Shown: in pieces, positions 19,538 to 26,828 of the stretch
Position numbering within the stretch: the stretch's first letter is position 1
How the letters are laid out: each line of letters begins with the position of its first letter
Source of the DNA: Pseudomonas hydrolytica
GTDB taxonomy: Bacteria > Pseudomonadota > Gammaproteobacteria > Pseudomonadales > Pseudomonadaceae
Direction of reading: 5' to 3'
DNA length: 64,000 bases
Assembly: GCF_021495345.1 (NCBI RefSeq)
Contig: NZ_CP099397.1
Span: 4,216,001-4,280,000 of the forward strand
The notes under the pieces: generated by a model
Seen by the model: only the letters and a program-made list of their open reading frames with translations
Databases searched by the model: none
What the model was told of the DNA's origin: nothing
Position numbers and translations under genes: made by a program

Positions 19538-19681
19538 CGCACTGTCACCACCATGGCTACACACTGTCGCCATAGGGTGACCACATTGTCGCCACCATCC
19601 TTGCCACCCATTCAACACATTGTTCGCACAAGGTTGCCACGTTGTTGCCAGCATGCCGCCACACTGTTTACACAGTTAGCC
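19538..19681 (+). repeat. Six iteron-like direct repeats with 22-bp pitch
   Basis: Units begin at 19538, 19560, 19582, 19616, 19638 and 19660. Most open with CACAYTGT and continue YGCCA. Spacing is exactly 22 bp within each triplet, and 34 bp (22+12) between triplets. An inverted relative (GTGGTAACAA, about 19517-19526) precedes them. Two helical turns per unit places all sites on one face of DNA, as in plasmid iterons or partition centromeres. Confidence 0.7.
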
Positions 19682-19713
19682 GGCAGCCCGATCTGATCGC
19701 ACAGATAATTTTT

Positions 19714-19941
19714 GCTGGTCACAAAGACCCATGCCCCGTTACTCACTAACCTGGGCACAAGATAAGCAATAACAGTCGAGGGATTTGGAATGTACGTTGT
19801 ACAACTTTGGAATGTACGTGGCCGGAAATTAGCTTTTCGCTGCCTGATCATGTGCCCGAACAACAGAGCATTGGAAAGAACGTTGCGCCTTGTTGGAAAC
19901 AACGTAGTGCCAGATAGGGAGTAACGGGGCATGTGACCAGC
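19714..19941. repeat. Inverted repeats enclosing four TTGGAA-type 22-bp repeats
   Basis: Left arms GCTGGTCAC (19714-19722) and ATGCCCCGTTACTC (19731-19744) are matched perfectly by GAGTAACGGGGCAT (19919-19932) and GTGACCAGC (19933-19941); the left side has 8 extra bases between the arms. Inside, TTGGAA...ACGT repeats start at 19785, 19807, 19871 and 19893, each pair spaced 22 bp, with palindrome GTTGTACAAC at 19796-19805. It could be a MITE-like unit or a structured origin/centromere. Confidence 0.65.
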
Positions 19942-20009
19942 CAACGGTTATTGCGATCAGCGCAGTTCGATTTGAAAGCCCAGAGGCTGGAAGCAGCGTA
20001 TTTTTTTGC

Positions 20010-20747
20010 CTACTGAGCTGGCGGCATGTCCGCGTTGCCGCCGCTGCGGAAATGGCTATCAACCAGCTTGGCGATGTCGCCAGGCTGGGCTCCTGCGTTG
20101 AATGCAAAGCGCAGCGCCTGCTCCAGTTGTTGCCAGCCCTGCGCTGAAGTGACATTACTGCCTAATGTTTCGGTCAGACGGAACATCAGCCCTTCCAGCA
20201 GCTCTTCGTCACCCACGTCCGATGCGGTCTGCTCCGCCAGGGCCAAGAGGACGTTGCGCGCAGATGCCAACGAGTCGATTGGTACCCCGGCCAATGCTGT
20301 AGGGGTGCTGATGACACGATCCACCCTGACGACTGTCGCCAAATCAAGGGCTTGATCGACGCCCGGCTCGATCTCCATGCGGATCAGCACATCGCCAGCC
20401 AACAGAAAGCGGGTCTTGATAAGCCCCGGCTGCTCATCCTGAAACAACCACACCGACTGCTTGTCGGCCAGCAGCTTGCCTAGCACGAGCTTGCTGTCAT
20501 CCAGTGCCCCACGATCCTGCCACTGGTGCAACACGTCGCTACGCAGGCGCCCGCCTTCCACACCGAGGTGGTGCAACAGGCCGACTAGTCGTTTGGCGGA
20601 GATCACCTGCTCTTTGCCACGTAGCCAGACCGAGAGGTTGGCAGTGCGGATACCGGTGGCTTCAGCGATCCGCCCCAGCGTTTCCCCGCGCAGTCGTATC
20701 AAGGCGGCGGCAAAGCCTGGCAATTGTTCGTTGGCAAGGGTTGGCAT
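20010..20747 (-). CDS. HTH transcriptional repressor (XRE-like), partner of the AAA gene
   Basis: The 245-residue protein has an N-terminal helix-turn-helix: LGRIAEATGIRTANLSVWLRG, residues ~20-42. A larger C-terminal domain follows, with DVLIRMEIEPGVDQALDLATVVRVDRV. ATG at 20747 was chosen because translation above it runs through the operator region. It is divergent from the AAA+ gene at 20877, and repeated CACTATAAG sites lie between them. It is therefore likely an autoregulator of the pair. The C-terminal domain is not recognised. Confidence 0.75.
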   Translation of the reverse strand: MPTLANEQLPGFAAALIRLRGETLGRIAEATGIRTANLSVWLRGKEQVISAKRLVGLLHHLGVEGGRLRSDVLHQWQDRGALDDSKLVLGKLLADKQSVWLFQDEQPGLIKTRFLLAGDVLIRMEIEPGVDQALDLATVVRVDRVISTPTALAGVPIDSLASARNVLLALAEQTASDVGDEELLEGLMFRLTETLGSNVTSAQGWQQLEQALRFAFNAGAQPGDIAKLVDSHFRSGGNADMPPAQ

Positions 20748-20774
20748 GTCGGGATCTCTAAATTCACTGTAAAT

Positions 20775-20857
20775 CACTATAAGACTTATTGGCTGACAAG
20801 ACGAGAGTACGGAGCTTGGCGATTCGCGTAAATCGCACTTATAGTAAATTATAGTTA
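20775..20857. promoter_or_regulatory. Divergent operator region with CACTATAAG inverted sites
   Basis: CACTATAAG (20775-20783) is mirrored by ACTTATAGT (20837-20845), followed by a further TTATAGTT copy at 20849-20856. These sit in the 129-bp gap between the HTH gene and the AAA gene. Binding by the 20010-20747 HTH protein is the simplest reading. Confidence 0.6.
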
Positions 20858-20876
20858 GGCAATCTGAGAGGCCATC

Positions 20877-22451
20877 ATGCGCAAACCAAAGCAAGCCCGC
20901 CCGTTGCGCCTGCGGGAATACGAAGCCGCCATTGCTGCGCTCAAGGCGCGACACCCCTGGCTTGCCCGGCAAATCGTCGAACCCGCGCCGGGGCATTTGG
21001 CCGTGGTGGCACATCTGTTTGCCCAGGTGGAATATCTGCTGCCGCCCACAGTGGTCGCACGCAAGGGCTCACTGTCGGTGAGTTGCAACCGGGATCGCCT
21101 GGCCATTCATTACCAGCCGCCGCGACGCCACAGCGAACGTGCAGCAGCCGTGTTCGATCTGATTGCCCAGACCAAGCACCTTTCGCTGCAAAAATGCCCC
21201 GTTTGCGGTGTACAGGTTGTCGGGGACGGCATCCGTCCGAAACGCTGCCCGCAACACGACGGCATCCAAGGATTGTTTGCCGAAGAAGTGCGCCGCAGCC
21301 GCCAGCTCATCGTCGAACAGGGTGTACAGCAGGTGGTGCTCGATCTGGGCAAGGTGACGACCGAAGATGTACGCGCCGCCATAGCGGTTGAAGATGAGCC
21401 CGTCCCGAGTGAAGCCAAACCGGAACAGGTTCAGGAGCAGCCGACAGAAACCGCTAAATCAATGCCCTTGCCGAGCATCGTCTTTCTCGATGAAGCCGGG
21501 CTGGAGACGTTCGTGGATCGCCACCGACCGAAAGGCGACGACAAGTTCAAGCGCGCACAGGCGATGGCGGAGCGGATCAAGCGGGCGGGCCATGGTAGCC
21601 GCCAACTGGGCCTGCTGCCCCCGGACTGGAAAGCCCTTCTGGATGAGTTCGCGCAGGCCTTTCCAAACTTCCATGAACTGGCCGAGCTGATGCGTGATCA
21701 CTTCGCCTTGTCCAGTCTGGGCGATGGCCGGGTGTCCTGGCCTGCCGTGTTGCTGGTCGGCCCGGCGGGCATCGGCAAAACCGAGGCGGCACGCTGGCTT
21801 GCCGATCAGCTCGTGCTACCGTTCCGGGTCTTCGACATGGCGAGTACGCAATCAAGTTCGCCGCTCGCCGGTTCCGAATCATTTTGGAGCAATTCCGAGC
21901 CAGGCCAGCTCTTTGAGCTGCTGGCCTACCAGCCACTGGCCAACCCGGTGGTGGTGCTCGATGAGCTGGATAAGGCCAGCAACGGGCGACCGCAATACGA
22001 CCCGCTGGCCGCGCTCTATACCTTGCTGGAACCGCGCAGTGCGCGAGATTTCATCGACCTGTCGATCCGCGACTTTGCCATCGACGCCAGTCATGTGAAT
22101 TGGATGGCGACCGCGAATGAGCTGGAGGCGATTCCGGGGCCGCTACGCTCACGGCTGACGGTGTTGCACATTCAACCACCCAAGCCGGAGCAGGTCAGAA
22201 GCATTGCGCAGTCAATTTACAACCGTCTGCGCGACGAAGCGAGCTGGGGCACTGCCTTTGCCGAGCGACTGGATGATGATGTCCTGTCCCGTCTGCAAGC
22301 CTTGCCACCGCGCAGTGTGCGTCTGGTTCTGCAGCGGGCCTTGGGTTCGGCAGCTCGTGATGACCGAGGAATCGTCCAGGTGCAAGACATCAGGCCGCTG
22401 GTCGAGATCAGTCACCGTGGTGTTGGCTTTGTTAGCGAGGGATGGAATTGA
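20877..22451 (+). CDS. Lon-like AAA+ ATPase with a zinc-ribbon-like insert and no protease domain
   Basis: The 524-residue protein has a possible zinc site (Cys107, Cys110, Cys124, His127). Its AAA+ module has Walker A GPAGIGKT (295-302), Walker B VVVLDE (358-363), sensor ATANE and arginine fingers in PLRSRL. The stretch AGSESFWSNSEPGQLFELL aligns with the Lon loop after Walker A, but the chain ends before any Ser-Lys protease domain. The first 190 residues are unrecognised. It pairs divergently with an HTH regulator inside the island. A defence or stress role is inferred only from context. Confidence 0.75.
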   Translation: MRKPKQARPLRLREYEAAIAALKARHPWLARQIVEPAPGHLAVVAHLFAQVEYLLPPTVVARKGSLSVSCNRDRLAIHYQPPRRHSERAAAVFDLIAQTKHLSLQKCPVCGVQVVGDGIRPKRCPQHDGIQGLFAEEVRRSRQLIVEQGVQQVVLDLGKVTTEDVRAAIAVEDEPVPSEAKPEQVQEQPTETAKSMPLPSIVFLDEAGLETFVDRHRPKGDDKFKRAQAMAERIKRAGHGSRQLGLLPPDWKALLDEFAQAFPNFHELAELMRDHFALSSLGDGRVSWPAVLLVGPAGIGKTEAARWLADQLVLPFRVFDMASTQSSSPLAGSESFWSNSEPGQLFELLAYQPLANPVVVLDELDKASNGRPQYDPLAALYTLLEPRSARDFIDLSIRDFAIDASHVNWMATANELEAIPGPLRSRLTVLHIQPPKPEQVRSIAQSIYNRLRDEASWGTAFAERLDDDVLSRLQALPPRSVRLVLQRALGSAARDDRGIVQVQDIRPLVEISHRGVGFVSEGWN

Positions 22452-22457
22452 GGTTGC

Positions 22458-22727
22458 TCAGCGTTGTCCGGATAGCCAGGCCGCACCGGCGGCCAGTGCA
22501 TCGGCCTCGCTGGGGTAAGTGGTCGATGGGCCGCTGATGATGCAGGGTTCGGTTTCGCCGTCGCCTTCCACCGTCCACAGCTCCCAGGTTCCGTCGTTTT
22601 TCCAGCTGGGGATGGCGGTATAGGGTTTGTCTTTCAGCGCAGCCAGCGCGGCATCCACTTCGGGGCGGATCTGCAGCTCACCCGAATAGATATAAGGTGT
22701 CGCGCAGCGGGCGTCAGATGGGTTCAT
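22458..22727 (-). CDS. Hypothetical 89-residue protein, last gene of the controller-linked operon
   Basis: This small soluble protein has no motif I recognise; it is rich in Trp and Gly (SWKNDGTWELWTVEGDGE). Its ATG overlaps the stop of the upstream gene by 4 bp, which supports real translation and coupling. It converges on the AAA gene with 6 bp between the stops. Function unknown. Confidence 0.65.
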   Translation of the reverse strand: MNPSDARCATPYIYSGELQIRPEVDAALAALKDKPYTAIPSWKNDGTWELWTVEGDGETEPCIISGPSTTYPSEADALAAGAAWLSGQR

Positions 22728-23191
22728 GTTCCGTGCTCCAAAAAAAGCGCCAGTAGTGCGCTCGCCTGCAAGTAAATACCGGGGTTGCGAGCTTCACTCG
22801 GGCCAGCAATGTTGAGAATAGCGATGGGATGGCTAACCAACCAGTCTTGCCATGCCGCCAACAGCTCTTCTGTAGGGGCATGCAAATCGCACAGCAGCAG
22901 CGGCTTGCCGTGTCCCGCCGCCAGATCGCGAGTGAGCAGGCTGCCACCTTCTAGCCTGTCCCAGTAAATGATCAGCGTGGCGTCAGCGTCCAGCACATTG
23001 CGCTTGGTACGCTGGCGATAACCGCTGGATTCGGTCTCCATCAACTGGTAGCGAGCATCCAGTACGCCATCAGCGGCCCGTCGGCCTGCCGGGCACCAGC
23101 CGCCGTGCGGAATCTGCCGGGCAATGGCGAAATCCAGCGCCGCCCGGTCTACGCCGGTTTGGCCGCCGGAGAGGATGCGCTGAATTTTCAC
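22724..23191 (-). CDS. Putative molybdenum-carrier/LOG-like Rossmann protein
   Basis: The 155-residue protein begins KIQRILSGGQTGVDRAALDFA and has the GGWCPAGRRAADG loop. Both are hallmarks of the putative molybdenum-carrier family (PF12694), related to the SLOG/DprA nucleotide-binding folds. GTG at 23191 was chosen because it overlaps the preceding stop (GTGA); ATG at 23218 is less natural. SLOG-type folds often bind nucleotide ligands in defence systems, so a sensor role is possible, but molybdenum binding is not shown. Confidence 0.7.
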   Translation of the reverse strand: MKIQRILSGGQTGVDRAALDFAIARQIPHGGWCPAGRRAADGVLDARYQLMETESSGYRQRTKRNVLDADATLIIYWDRLEGGSLLTRDLAAGHGKPLLLCDLHAPTEELLAAWQDWLVSHPIAILNIAGPSEARNPGIYLQASALLALFLEHGT

Positions 23192-23604
23192 CCTTGCCCC
23201 GTTGCGGCGACCGTGCAACTCACTTGAACCTCTGCGCCGGGCTGATCTGCCGAGAGCTGGCCGATGCGTCCGCGCTGGCTGGCAAGTGTCAGTTGCTTGC
23301 GCACCTGTGCCAGGCTGCGCTTTTCGATCACTGCGGTATAGCTCGCACCCAATTCACCATCCGGGTCGATGAGCAGCTCGATCCGCTTCACCGGCAGGCC
23401 GAATGCCGTGAAGCTGCGCGCCGGCGTCAGCGACCAACTGCCGGGAGCATTGGGCGCAATGCCGTCCAGTACGTGCAACGGCAAGGCTTGACGGCATTCC
23501 ACGGCGGCTACGATGGCTGGCTCGATCCGCAACCAGTGGTTGAGGTCTGGGGCAGTGCCATCCATCAGCATCACTGGCATGGCCGCCAGCAGCAACGCTT
23601 TCAT
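23188..23604 (-). CDS. Hypothetical exported 138-residue protein
   Basis: It starts with a short hydrophobic stretch (MKALLLAAMPVMLMDG) that may be a signal peptide. The rest resembles a beta-rich periplasmic domain. It overlaps the upstream lipoprotein gene by 4 bp and the downstream carrier-like gene by 4 bp. No domain is recognised. Its placement suggests it works at the envelope with the lipoprotein encoded next door. Confidence 0.65.
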   Translation of the reverse strand: MKALLLAAMPVMLMDGTAPDLNHWLRIEPAIVAAVECRQALPLHVLDGIAPNAPGSWSLTPARSFTAFGLPVKRIELLIDPDGELGASYTAVIEKRSLAQVRKQLTLASQRGRIGQLSADQPGAEVQVSCTVAATGQG

Positions 23605-24245
23605 CCCTTGATGTTCCTGATCCAGAAGCGGCGGTCATCGACCGTGAAGTTGGGGTCATAGCCGACCAGCGTCAACAGTGAACCGACATAGTAAAGGCCG
23701 AACTGATTCATCAGCCAGCGTTCCATCGCTGGGTCGCCGGGCAACTTACTGTACGGTGGGATTGGGCCGTCGCTGCGAACCTGACCACTGGTTTTTCCGG
23801 AGATGGAAAAGCTCTTCCAGGTCAGCACGAAATTGTTCGACTGTTTCGGCAACTCCGGTGCGCAAAGCGACAGATTGCTGAAGCGCTCGGAGCGCTTGGC
23901 GTCGTGCCAGAGCACTGCGTCAAAGTGAATGCAATCGCTGGCTTTGAGCGTGAGGCTGCGGGTCAGCGTCATCTGATCAGCCGGAATTTGCAGATTGCTG
24001 ATCACCACCTTGGGCCACTCCGGGGCGCGACCGTCGGTAGACAGATTGTGGCGCAAGGCGTTATGTAGTGGAGTGCCCAGCAAGCTGTTGCGACTTGCCG
24101 CGCTTGCGGGCGTAGCCGCTTGCGACAGACTGGTCCCAATGGAGTGTCCTAGTCCGTTCAGGGAATCCAACGCCCCCTGCATGTCGGTTGTGGCGCAGCC
24201 CGTCAATACAAAAGGCAGAAGCAGCAAGCTCCGGTAGTGTTTCAT
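23601..24245 (-). CDS. Putative lipoprotein of the controller-linked operon
   Basis: ATG at 24245 gives MKHYRSLLLLPFVLTGCATTD, a clear lipoprotein signal with lipobox LTGC. The open frame extends further upstream, but that part lacks credible starts and overlaps the neighbouring gene. The mature ~195 residues are of unknown fold; FSISGKTSGQ and the C-terminal DRRFWIRNI are notable. It lies 17 bp after the membrane protein gene. Envelope location is inferred from the signal. Confidence 0.7.
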   Translation of the reverse strand: MKHYRSLLLLPFVLTGCATTDMQGALDSLNGLGHSIGTSLSQAATPASAASRNSLLGTPLHNALRHNLSTDGRAPEWPKVVISNLQIPADQMTLTRSLTLKASDCIHFDAVLWHDAKRSERFSNLSLCAPELPKQSNNFVLTWKSFSISGKTSGQVRSDGPIPPYSKLPGDPAMERWLMNQFGLYYVGSLLTLVGYDPNFTVDDRRFWIRNIKG

Positions 24246-24262
24246 CGCAGTTCCTCGCGAGG

Positions 24263-24919
24263 TTATCCGTTGAAGAGGGTATTGAGCCGGGCGCACCAGG
24301 TTTCCGCCGCCCGACGGCTCATGGGAAAACTGAGCACTGGTCGTTGCGGATCGGCGGTTTGCAGCTCGATGGCGAAGTTTTTGGCGCGTACCGTGCGCTC
24401 GAAGGTCGGCACGCTCATGCCGCTGGCGTTGACCTGACGGCTGCCGCCGTTCATCTCCATGCTCTCGACCTCGCGCCAGGTCATCCGCCAACCAAGCAGC
24501 CAGGAGAAGTCGTGCAGTTTGTATGCGTCATTGACCACATCACAGGCCGCGATCTTGCGATTCTGAGAGTCAAAAACAAGGAATGCCGGTGCGGGATAAC
24601 CCAGGAGATGTCCAGCATCGAATGACAGTCCCTGCTGGGCGTTGATCCTGGCGACAAGGGCCTGACAGCGGGCCTGCAAGCGCGCCAGAAAGCGGAAGGA
24701 CAGCGTGAAGATCGCCAGCGAAATCAGTAGATAGAGCATCAGCTCACTGGTCAACAGCCCCCAAAGCGATGCCTGTGACAGGCGCGCAGGCCCCACGCCG
24801 ATCATCGCCAGTACAAGAATCAGCGTAAGACCAGCGGCAGCAAGACCTGAAAGCCCAGCCACCGGAACTGCCAGCCCCGCCGCCGCTCCCACCCCCGCAG
24901 TCTTCCAGACGCTTGCCAT
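24263..24919 (-). CDS. Putative inner-membrane protein, first gene of the controller-linked operon
   Basis: The 218-residue product has hydrophobic segments at about 8-42 (Gly/Ala-rich, probably one or two helices) and 52-77. A cytosolic C-terminal domain with WLLGWRMTWREVESMEM follows. It heads a five-gene leftward operon. Its start codon is 22 bp from a half-site of the controller-like operator (24942-24949). No family recognised. Confidence 0.65.
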   Translation of the reverse strand: MASVWKTAGVGAAAGLAVPVAGLSGLAAAGLTLILVLAMIGVGPARLSQASLWGLLTSELMLYLLISLAIFTLSFRFLARLQARCQALVARINAQQGLSFDAGHLLGYPAPAFLVFDSQNRKIAACDVVNDAYKLHDFSWLLGWRMTWREVESMEMNGGSRQVNASGMSVPTFERTVRAKNFAIELQTADPQRPVLSFPMSRRAAETWCARLNTLFNG

Positions 24920-24941
24920 ACGTCATTTCCCCCATTTTGTT

Positions 24942-25034
24942 ACTCATAGAGGCCATTTTATGGGGCCTGCATTCAATTGTCACTCATAGTGCGGGTACTT
25001 ATCGGGCGTAGCCCTATAGAGGGGGTACTCATAG
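24942..25034. promoter_or_regulatory. Controller-protein-type operator array (C-boxes)
   Basis: Four 8-bp half-sites begin exactly 15 bp apart: ACTCATAG (24982), ACTTATCG (24997), CCCTATAG (25012) and ACTCATAG (25027). This is the double-operator layout of restriction-modification controller (C) proteins. A fifth ACTCATAG at 24942-24949 lies just ahead of the divergent operon. Autoregulation of the gene at 25064 and control of the leftward operon are the natural reading. Confidence 0.7.
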
Positions 25035-25063
25035 AGTCATTTCTCTTTAAAGAAGAGAGAAAT

Positions 25064-25303
25064 ATGGCCCTTGATCCCCGACTACGCTTCGGCCTGAAGC
25101 TGATAGAAATCAGAAAGACCAGAGGGTGGTCGCAAGAACGCCTAGCACTGGAAAGTGGCTTGGCACGCAGCTATCTGGGGGGTGTTGAGCGTGGGCAGCG
25201 CAACATCGCATTGCTCAACATCTTCAAGCTGGCCGAGGCGCTGGGGGTGGAGCCTTCAGTACTGCTGGAGGCGCCGGCGGCTGGACAGGAGCCTGCACCG
25301 TAA
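25064..25303 (+). CDS. Small XRE regulator resembling restriction-modification C proteins
   Basis: The 79-residue protein is a single HTH_3 domain: SQERLALESGLARSYLGGVE, then RGQRNIALLNIFKLAEALGV. Size and recognition-helix region match C proteins that time restriction enzyme synthesis. ATG at 25064 lies 29 bp after the last of four regularly spaced half-sites, as expected for autoregulation. No type II enzyme is next to it, which is odd; the divergent five-gene operon is the likely target. An ordinary XRE repressor is the alternative. Confidence 0.8.
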   Translation: MALDPRLRFGLKLIEIRKTRGWSQERLALESGLARSYLGGVERGQRNIALLNIFKLAEALGVEPSVLLEAPAAGQEPAP

Positions 25304-25338
25304 CATCGTAACGCTACGTTATCGTAACGTTACGATGT
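25303..25338. repeat. Palindromic CGTAACG cluster
   Basis: ATCGTAACGTTACGAT at 25321-25336 is a perfect 16-bp palindrome. A further half, ACATCGTAACG (25303-25313), pairs with CGTTACGATGT (25328-25338). There is no U tract, so it looks more like a protein-binding site (operator or parS-like) than a terminator. It starts at the stop codon of the XRE gene. Confidence 0.55.
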
Positions 25339-25614
25339 CGTCTGAAAGGAGCGAGTGGGCAAGACCACTGGGCAGGCCCACCGAAGGCATATTGGAAACA
25401 GCCGACGCCAAGTAGCCCTGCTATTTTTAAATAACGAGTAGCCGCGCAGCGACCGGAGGGTGCGAAGGATTGCCCACAGCCGAAGAGCGGCAGCTACTAG
25501 GTTTTCTATAAATACTAGAAAAGCCTAAAAGCAGAACTACTAGGGGCGGTCTCTCCATTTCGCTGAATCCCCGTCCCAGTGGGGTTTACAGGCGATTCCG
25601 CACGTCGGCCGTGA
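25339..25614. other. Noncoding AT-containing stretch before the iterons
   Basis: No gene is seen. TTTTCTA (25502-25508) and TAGAAAA (25516-25522) form a hairpin, and the surrounding 25420-25545 is richer in A and T than the flanks. Beside an iteron set, this would suit a DNA-unwinding element, though no exact DnaA box was found. Confidence 0.4.
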
Positions 25615-25743
25615 CTAGCGATGTCACGTAAAACGGCTAGCGATGTCACGTACCGATGACTAGCAATGTCACGTGGACAACTTGCAGAAATGGCACCAAA
25701 GCCAGCTCTGGCAAGGGTTTCAGCCTTACTAGTGATGTCACGT
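25615..25743 (+). repeat. Four RepA-associated iterons (putative origin)
   Basis: Direct copies of CTAGYRATGTCACGT occur at 25615-25629, 25637-25651, 25660-25674 and 25729-25743. Start spacings are 22, 23 and 69 bp (3 x 23). The last two extend into GGACAAC. They lie directly downstream of the RepA gene. This is the standard arrangement of an iteron-type plasmid origin. Confidence 0.75.
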
Positions 25744-25767
25744 GGACAACCCGAAAAGCCCACAGGC

Positions 25768-26796
25768 TTATCCTCTCCTCTTGGTCGCTGCGATATGTAG
25801 GCGTGCAGGGGTGAGGATCAGGTGGTCTTTCGTTTCCTCGATGTGGTTCCGAGCCTCGGGATAGAACAGCAGCGCTTCATTTAGCCGGAGGCGGAAATTG
25901 GTCTTGAAGTTGGCCAGCCCCTTAGGAGTATTCGCATAGCCAGAGCCGAACTGCCTCATCAAGCCAGCCCAAGGCACCTGAGCAAGCCGCTTGCCGCCCT
26001 TGATTGTCGCCACGTTCAGACTGAACATGCGGTAGACCAGCCATGTGTAGATATCCATCGCCAGAGGCGACTTCTTGAGCGCTTGAAGCGCCTCCATTCT
26101 GATCGGCACCGGAGCATGGGTCAGGCTCTCGAAGAAGTCCGTACTGAGGGTGATTGAGCTGTCCCACAGTGCGGGCTGCTCAGTGTCGCGGGCGTTCCAG
26201 AAGAGAAATGCCCGTTTGGCGATCAGGATGTTTTCGATACCCAGTGCATCCCCGTCCGCGCCGCTGACGGAGATCAGCGAGCGGACTAGCCGCAAGCTCT
26301 GGTCACGCACTCTGGCGATGTACCGGCCATCGTTGTACAGGTCGAGCTTTTCCAGAAATTCCGCCTGTGAGCGCCCCAGCGATAGCTCCGGACTGCCTGT
26401 GCGGACGGCCTCGGTACACATCCACGCCAACAGCAGGCGCGGCAGACCGCCATAGGGCACGCCATGTTTGGGGTTAGCTGTGATGGAGAGGGTCAGCTTG
26501 CCTGTGCCGCGTTCAAAGTAGTTGCTCTTGGGGTCTGTATGAGGAAGCGTGGCCTGCGCCAGAAAGTGCGCGATGTAGCCTGTCGCGCCTGCGCTGCGGG
26601 CCTGCTCGACCTCCAGCTCCACGGCTTCGTCGATCAGGTGGCGTACCCGCGGAGTCAATACTTGGGCGGCGTCGTGCTGCTCCGCCTGCTTCGCCACCTC
26701 GGCGGCATTCTGCCTGATCCGCTCCAGCGGATCGCGCTTGAGCGTGGCTTTTGCCACACCAGCGTCCAGCAAATTGCCCACGCTGCGCATCGTCAA
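25768..26796 (-). CDS. repA: Plasmid-type replication initiator, RepA family
   Basis: The 342-residue protein matches the RepA_C type (PF04796) of broad-host plasmids: YGGLPRLLLAWMCTEAVRTG, then SPELSLGRSQAEFLEKL, and later MDIYTWLVYRMF. It would bind the iterons immediately downstream and recruit the host helicase. It lies 32 bp after an AlpA-like gene in the same orientation, near the right end of the island. Its presence suggests the excised island can replicate, or that it derives from a plasmid. The frame is intact. Confidence 0.85.
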   Translation of the reverse strand: MTMRSVGNLLDAGVAKATLKRDPLERIRQNAAEVAKQAEQHDAAQVLTPRVRHLIDEAVELEVEQARSAGATGYIAHFLAQATLPHTDPKSNYFERGTGKLTLSITANPKHGVPYGGLPRLLLAWMCTEAVRTGSPELSLGRSQAEFLEKLDLYNDGRYIARVRDQSLRLVRSLISVSGADGDALGIENILIAKRAFLFWNARDTEQPALWDSSITLSTDFFESLTHAPVPIRMEALQALKKSPLAMDIYTWLVYRMFSLNVATIKGGKRLAQVPWAGLMRQFGSGYANTPKGLANFKTNFRLRLNEALLFYPEARNHIEETKDHLILTPARLHIAATKRRG

Positions 26797-26828
26797 ATCC
26801 TGACCCTCGACCGGCGGGATCGCAGCGA

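Larger units (their letters stand above)
19401..20009. other. 609-bp noncoding block rich in 22-bp-pitched repeats
   Basis: No convincing gene is present; the two short open frames here are repeat-driven, with no recognisable domain. The block holds six iteron-like units (19538-19681) and a pair of inverted repeats (19714-19941) enclosing four TTGGAA-type repeats. It lies between the HTH gene ahead of hsdR and the end of a convergently placed repressor gene. It looks like a replication, partition or multi-operator region. Confidence 0.7.

Noticed and set aside
19538..19681. Possible CRISPR array
   Set aside because: Units are 22 bp end to end with no constant repeat plus unique spacer structure, and there are no cas genes.
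19397..19944. Two short minus-strand open frames in the repeat block
   Set aside because: They follow the repeat units, have no recognisable domain or good ribosome-binding sites, and cross the inverted repeats.
25515..25763. 82-codon open frame over the iterons
   Set aside because: It reads through the iteron repeats and has no family likeness; the repeats explain it.
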